In this document: one piece after another, positions 13,698 through 17,022 of the stretch
How the letters are laid out: each line of letters begins with the position of its first letter
How positions within the stretch are numbered: the first letter of the stretch is position 1
Source of the DNA: Candidatus Nealsoniibacteriota bacterium
Lineage (GTDB): Bacteria > Patescibacteriota > Minisyncoccia > Minisyncoccales > PWPS01
Direction: 5' to 3'
Length of the DNA stretch: 17,022 nt
Assembly: GCA_003554445.1 (NCBI GenBank)
Contig: PWGJ01000064.1
Span: 1 to 17,022 of the forward strand
Translations under genes and position numbers: made by a program
The notes under the pieces: model-generated
The model's database searches: none
What the model saw: the letters and a program-made list of their open reading frames with translations, nothing else
Told to the model about the DNA's origin: nothing

Positions 13698-14048
13698 TGG
13701 AGATGGGGAGGTGTGACCCCCCGTCCGACAGTCCCCGCAAGATGGATCTACAAGCGTAGCTCGGTTTTTTCTCGACTGAAGTCTTGTACCGAGCAAAGCT
13801 ACTTCAGCCAAAGGTCTATAAATTCACAAACCTCGTGACCAGCAAGACTTGCATAACCCGAATTTATGGTACCTTCACTACCCATCGGGTGTCAGTAGTG
13901 AAAGCAAGCTGTTACGCTACTGCTGGCGCAGGAGCGAAAGCTAAGTTTTCTTGTAAGTTGGCACTTACTAAGATTGGCAAGATTTACGAGTTTACCGGCT
14001 CGGCTTGCTGCATCTTGAAGGTGACTATCGTCTAGTCAATTCACCCCC
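13698..14048 (-). ncRNA. ssrA: Transfer-messenger RNA (tmRNA)
   Basis: tmRNA rescues stalled ribosomes together with SmpB. The 5' GGGGGTG (14048-14042) pairs with CATCTCC (13705-13699) to form the alanine-type acceptor stem with two G-U pairs; 13698 gives the discriminator A, and CCA is not encoded (ACAC follows). A resume codon and tag frame lie at 13962-13912. On the 3' side an H-type pseudoknot is explicit: CTCGGT (13760-13765) with ACCGAG (13788-13793), interleaved with CTGAAGT (13776-13782) and ACTTCAG (13801-13807). Another stem joins CACTAC and GTAGTG near 13876-13900. The T-stem GGGGG/CTCCC closes a loop reading GTCACAC. The length of about 351 nt is typical. It follows smpB after 18 bases on the same strand. 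Ends are set by pairing and may be off by a base or two. Confidence 0.93.
13912..13962 (-). other. tmRNA tag-peptide frame: ANLQENLAFAPAPAVA
   Basis: The resume codon is GCC at 13962-13960, preceded by TTAGTAAGT, which resembles the upstream element of other tmRNAs. The tag then reads NLQENLAFAPAPAVA and ends at TAA (13914-13912). The start A-N and internal EN-LAFA match normal tags. The end, PAPAVA, departs from the usual LAA or AA degron. Confidence 0.85.
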
Positions 14049-14066
14049 TTTTGTTTATGTACTGAT

Positions 14067-14516
14067 CTATCTGTCTTTTTTTAATCTTCTTCTCAAATTC
14101 CTGTCGATTTCTCTATCTTTTATCTTTTTACGTTTGTCCCATTTCTTTTTTCCGCGACAAACACCAAACTTGAGCTTAATCAAGCCTTTTTTAGTATACA
14201 CCTTTAAAGGTACTAAAGTCAAGCCCCTTTCGTTGGACTTTCCCATAAGGTACTTAATCTGTTTTTTAGTTAAAAGAAGTTTTCTGGATCTTTTCGGGTT
14301 GTAGTCCTCGGGTGTATTTTTTGGTTGATAGGGTGGAATATTCACTCCGATTAAAAAGGCTTCCTCTTCTCTTATTACGATATATGAACCCTTAAGGGAT
14401 ATCCTTCCCTCTCTTATTGATTTGACTTCTTGACCGTTTAAAACCAAACCGGCCTCGAATTCTTCGAGGATTCGGTAATCGTGATAAGCTTTTTTATTTT
14501 TAGTCAGTGTTGGCAT
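14067..14516 (-). CDS. smpB: SsrA-binding protein SmpB
   Basis: SmpB binds tmRNA and places it in the stalled ribosome, its C-terminal tail reading the empty mRNA channel. The 149 residues are normal. Diagnostic segments are NKKAYHDYRILEEFEAGLVL, NGQEVKSIREGRISLKGSY (27-45), NIPPYQP (59-65), NPKRSRKLLL (73-82), and the basic tail GKKKWDKRKKIKDREIDRNL. It lies 18 bases upstream of ssrA on the same strand, so the two rescue partners are probably transcribed together. A TAAAAT box eight bases before the ATG suggests a leaderless message. Confidence 0.96.
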   Translation of the reverse strand: MPTLTKNKKAYHDYRILEEFEAGLVLNGQEVKSIREGRISLKGSYIVIREEEAFLIGVNIPPYQPKNTPEDYNPKRSRKLLLTKKQIKYLMGKSNERGLTLVPLKVYTKKGLIKLKFGVCRGKKKWDKRKKIKDREIDRNLRRRLKKDR

Positions 14517-14524
14517 CTGGATTT

Positions 14525-14530
14525 ATTTTA
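14525..14530 (-). promoter_or_regulatory. Predicted -10 box of smpB-ssrA
   Basis: TAAAAT on the minus strand (14530-14525) lies eight bases before the smpB ATG, leaving no room for a ribosome-binding site. The -35 is weak (TTTATT at 17-base spacing). Transcription would start at or next to the start codon. Confidence 0.45.
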
Positions 14531-14560
14531 GCAGAAATAAGGTCAGCAATAAACAGTCCC

Positions 14561-14589
14561 TTTTCAAATGATTAGTTTTCTTTTATAAT
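14561..14589 (+). promoter_or_regulatory. Predicted promoter of the secreted Cys-rich protein gene
   Basis: TATAAT at 14584-14589 has TTTTCA at 14561-14566 (4/6) at 17-base spacing, giving a leader of about 28 bases. AAAGG at 14595-14599 is too far from the ATG to be a normal Shine-Dalgarno. A closer TAATTT at 14611-14616, seven bases before the ATG, is an alternative leaderless -10. Confidence 0.45.
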
Positions 14590-14623
14590 TTTTTAAAGGT
14601 CAGTTAATTTTAATTTATAAATT

Positions 14624-15583
14624 ATGAAAAAAGTAAGTTTAGTAGGTTTAACAATATTTTTAGTTTTGGCCTTCGGTCTCGTTTCTGCGATGGGTCCTCC
14701 GGAGGATGCGGGCCGCGGAAGAGAGACTGCAATGAGTAGGATCGAAGAAAATTTAAGAAGATTTGAAGAAAGAGTTGAAGAGAAGGGGTTGGATATAGAC
14801 ATGAAAGGTTTAAGAGTAGCACTTGAAAATATAATGAAAGAAGAATACGAAGAAGAGTTTTGTCATGAATTTACTCAAAAATTAGAGTATGAGGATGAAG
14901 GCGACGAAGTGGAAAACCTTCAAAAAGCACTGGAAATCGAAGGTTATTTTGAAGATGAAAAAGATGGCGTCTACGACTGGAGTTTAGCTCGTGCCGTTTA
15001 CGATTTTCAAAAAGAGGAAGGGATTGAATTGGAAGGCGGGGCTCGATTCGGGTTCGCCTTAGAAGAAGAGACCAGAGATCGATTGAATCAAATTTTCGAT
15101 TGTGAAGATACAAAAGAAAAGGTGGAGTTAACCCTTAAGGCCATGGATGGAGGGACTACGGATCCGGAGCCCGAAACTTATGAGTATGAAGAAGGAGAAG
15201 AAGTAACGGTTGAAGCCATCCCCGATGAAGGGTATCAGTTTAACGGATGGGAAAGAGAGGGAAGTGCAACCGAATGTGATAGTCAGGAGAAGGAGTGTGC
15301 TTTTGAAATTAAGGAAGATTCTACACTCGCTGCTCATTTCGGAGCAGAAGAAGAGGTTGTTTACAGCTGTGACGAAGATGCGGATTGTCGGTGGGTATCA
15401 ACCAATTGCTGTCCTGAAAATGAGGGAGCCAATTGGGAGTGTGTAAACGAAGAAGAGACCGAACTCGATTGCCCGGAAAATACGATTTGTCCGCAGGTCA
15501 TAAGCCCAAGACCGACCTCCCCTTGTGAGTGTATTGAAGGAGATTGTGAAGGCGATGCTGATACGGGAGGTCAACTCCAATAA
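14624..15583 (+). CDS. Secreted protein: peptidoglycan-binding, InlB B-like repeat and Cys-rich domains
   Basis: This 319-residue protein is predicted to be exported. A signal peptide (KK, hydrophobic 5-20, cleavage likely after SAM or VSA near 22) is followed by a charged helical region. A peptidoglycan-binding type 1 domain follows (about 84-157: EVENLQKALEIEGYF, DGVYDWSLARAVYDFQKEEG). Next is a divergent InlB B-repeat-like domain (about 168-239: GGTTDPEPETYEYEEGEEVTV, GYQFNGWE, STLAAHF). The last is a Cys-rich domain with ten cysteines between 249 and 308, including the WVSTNCCPENEGANWECVN block. The protein is very acidic. An attachment or wall-associated surface role is plausible, but no enzyme motif is seen. 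It is monocistronic, bounded by its own promoter and a strong terminator. Domain order is well supported; function is unknown. Confidence 0.8.
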   Translation: MKKVSLVGLTIFLVLAFGLVSAMGPPEDAGRGRETAMSRIEENLRRFEERVEEKGLDIDMKGLRVALENIMKEEYEEEFCHEFTQKLEYEDEGDEVENLQKALEIEGYFEDEKDGVYDWSLARAVYDFQKEEGIELEGGARFGFALEEETRDRLNQIFDCEDTKEKVELTLKAMDGGTTDPEPETYEYEEGEEVTVEAIPDEGYQFNGWEREGSATECDSQEKECAFEIKEDSTLAAHFGAEEEVVYSCDEDADCRWVSTNCCPENEGANWECVNEEETELDCPENTICPQVISPRPTSPCECIEGDCEGDADTGGQLQ

Positions 15584-15604
15584 GAAAAACAAAAAAAAGA
15601 AAAG

Positions 15605-15630
15605 ACCGACCCGTAGCGCGGGTCGGTTTT
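15605..15630 (+). terminator. Rho-independent terminator after the secreted protein gene
   Basis: ACCGACCCG at 15605-15613 pairs perfectly with CGGGTCGGT at 15619-15627 around the 5-base loop TAGCG, followed by TTTT (15627-15630). It starts 22 bases after the stop codon and is the strongest hairpin terminator in the window. Confidence 0.88.
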
Positions 15631-15680
15631 GGTTAGCAATTATAAATTTACACAAAAGTAGTTTCGATTTGTTTTTATTA

Positions 15681-15709
15681 TTCAAATACCGCTTGAACTA
15701 TGTTATCAT
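15681..15709 (+). promoter_or_regulatory. Predicted argS promoter, apparently leaderless
   Basis: TTCAAA at 15681-15686 (4/6) and TATCAT at 15704-15709 (5/6) have exactly 17 bases between them. The argS ATG begins six bases after the -10 box, so the transcript should start at about the A of the start codon. No Shine-Dalgarno is present. Confidence 0.55.
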
Positions 15710-15715
15710 AAAAAT

Positions 15716-17022
15716 ATGACCAAAAAAGAATTAAAAAAAGAAATTCAATCCGGACTGAATGATCTTTTTGAGCTCTCTCTTGAACTTGAAGAGATCGATT
15801 TGGAGATCCCGGCTCAGGATGATCATGGAGACTATGCAAGCAATATTGCTTTTCGTGTTGCCGGAAAACTGAAAGAAGATCCTACGAATATAGCTGAAAA
15901 ATTAGCCGAAAAGATTAAAAATGATTTTTTTGAAGTTTCCGCAAAAAAAGGTTTTGTTAATTTTAAATTTACGGATAAGGCTCTGAACTTATTAATGAAA
16001 AAGACTTTAAAGTTTAAAAGAGAGAATTCAAACAAGACGATGGTTCTTGATTATTCGGCACCGAATATAGCAAAACCCTTCGGAATCGGACATCTACGAT
16101 CAACAATAGTCGGGCAGGCGATTTATAATATATATGACTTCAGCGGATGGCAATGTGAAGGAGTAAATCATCTCGGTGATTGGGGAACTCAATACGGAAA
16201 ACTTTTATATAAAATAATTGAAGAAGATCTAAATCCCGACAATCTTTCGGTGAGTGACCTCGAAAAGCTTTACATTCAATTTCATGAGGAGGCGGAAGAA
16301 AATTCGGAAATGGAAGACGAGGCCAGAAAGTGGTTTAAAAGATTGGAAGACGGTGACGAAAGAGCAAGAAAAATTTGGAAAAAATGTGTTGAAGTCAGTA
16401 TGGAAGAATTCAACAAGACTTATGATTTGTTGGGTATCGATATCGACCACTGCATAGGAGAAAGCTTTTATGAAGATAAGATGGAAGAGGTTATAGAAGA
16501 GGCCAAAGAAAAGAAGGTTGCAAAAAAATCAAAAGGAGCTTGGATTGTTGACTTCGGAGATAGAATGCCTCCGGCGATGCTATTAAAATCCGATGGAGGC
16601 ACCACTTATTTTACCAGAGATTTAGCTACGGTTAACTACAGAATAAAGAGATGGGATCCCGATCTCTTCATATATGAAATAGGGGCTGATCAAAAACTGC
16701 ATTTAAGGCAATTATTTGAGACGGTAGAGATGCTGGGATGGAAGAGTAAAGATAAATTTATGCATGTAGCTCACGGAATGTATAGGCTTAAAGACGGAGC
16801 GATGTCAACAAGAAAAGGTAAAACAATTCATCTTGAAGATGTTCTCGAAGAAGCGATTGAACGGGCCGAAAAGATAATAGATGAATCGGAGATTGTGGAT
16901 GAAATGACAAAAAAAGAGAAAAGGGATACTGCCGAAAAAGTGGGAGTGGGAGCGGTTAAGTACGCTGATTTAAAAAAACATTATAAAAAGGATATCGTTT
17001 TCGATTGGGAAAAAGTTTTAAA
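15716..17022 (+). CDS. argS: Arginyl-tRNA synthetase, 5' part (continues past window end)
   Basis: ArgRS charges tRNA-Arg with arginine. The frame runs from ATG 15716 to the window end without a stop, about 435 codons, so the anticodon-binding (DALR) domain is outside the window. Evidence is the N-terminal ArgRS additive domain (DHGDYASNIAFRVAGKL, 36-52), the class I active-site block YSAPNIAKPFGIGHLRST (113-130), where the HIGH motif reads GIGH, then GVNHLGDWGTQYGKL (149-163), SDGGTTYFTRDLAT and the KMSKS equivalent MSTRKGK (from residue 363). The Gly in place of the first His of HIGH is a variant that I recall from other ArgRS proteins, so activity is not in doubt. It has its own promoter after a strong upstream terminator. 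Confidence 0.96.
   Translation, partial: MTKKELKKEIQSGLNDLFELSLELEEIDLEIPAQDDHGDYASNIAFRVAGKLKEDPTNIAEKLAEKIKNDFFEVSAKKGFVNFKFTDKALNLLMKKTLKFKRENSNKTMVLDYSAPNIAKPFGIGHLRSTIVGQAIYNIYDFSGWQCEGVNHLGDWGTQYGKLLYKIIEEDLNPDNLSVSDLEKLYIQFHEEAEENSEMEDEARKWFKRLEDGDERARKIWKKCVEVSMEEFNKTYDLLGIDIDHCIGESFYEDKMEEVIEEAKEKKVAKKSKGAWIVDFGDRMPPAMLLKSDGGTTYFTRDLATVNYRIKRWDPDLFIYEIGADQKLHLRQLFETVEMLGWKSKDKFMHVAHGMYRLKDGAMSTRKGKTIHLEDVLEEAIERAEKIIDESEIVDEMTKKEKRDTAEKVGVGAVKYADLKKHYKKDIVFDWEKVL

Noticed and set aside
13474..14304. Several plus-strand open frames of 70-99 codons
   Set aside because: They lie antisense to infC, the tmRNA and smpB, and show no recognisable protein pattern; the tmRNA folding and the infC/smpB genes explain the region.
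1..17022. Recoded UGA (SR1/Gracilibacteria code)
   Set aside because: UGA ends the HD, polX and NUDIX genes at the right family lengths, so it acts as a stop.
1..17022. CRISPR arrays, insertion sequences, phage genes or tRNA genes
   Set aside because: No regularly spaced repeats, transposase or phage motifs, or tRNA cloverleaf other than the tmRNA ends were seen by eye.

Overview
The window is AT-rich and very gene-dense. It looks like the chromosome of a Candidate Phyla Radiation (Patescibacteria, probably Parcubacteria/Paceibacteria-type) bacterium. The reasons are short or overlapping gene junctions, few Shine-Dalgarno sites, a bacterial smpB-ssrA-infC-rpmI-rplT block, and a mix of bacterial peptidoglycan genes with archaeal/eukaryotic-flavoured proteins (RtcB, NIF3, a presenilin-type protease, Elp3, a Trm9-like methyltransferase). 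UGA is used as a stop (HD gene, polX, NUDIX gene), so the UGA=Gly code of Gracilibacteria/SR1 does not apply. The lineage is inferred from gene content only.

Layout: (1) 1-4018, plus strand: the 3' part of a MurE-type ligase, rtcB, a NIF3-family gene and a presenilin-like GxGD protease, packed as one probable operon. (2) 4023-6376: elp3 on the minus strand, facing away from a Trm9/ALKBH8-like methyltransferase. In eukaryotes these two activities act in sequence on wobble uridine 34 of tRNA (cm5U, then mcm5U). Their shared 116-base control region has two perfect TATAAT boxes and a perfect inverted repeat. (3) 6366-6710: a small Mth938/NDUFAF3-fold gene. (4) 6711-6884: a structured leader with its own promoter, a possible 29-codon ORF and a terminator-like hairpin that buries the Shine-Dalgarno of greA. 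(5) 6885-12579, plus strand: greA, an HD hydrolase, a half-size MFS protein, polX, a cell-wall protein joining an L,D-transpeptidase to a degenerate D,D-carboxypeptidase domain, and a NUDIX hydrolase. (6) 12572-14516, minus strand: smpB, tmRNA, infC (apparently with an AUU start), rpmI, rplT. (7) 14624-15583: a secreted peptidoglycan-binding, Cys-rich protein ending in a strong terminator. (8) 15716 to the end: argS, cut by the window edge.

The strongest candidates for something little described are the elp3/Trm9-like pair, the structured greA leader, the transpeptidase fused to an apparently dead carboxypeptidase domain, and the tmRNA with an Ala/Pro-rich tag and an altered T-loop. Promoter boxes 6-8 bases before several start codons suggest leaderless transcripts are common here.
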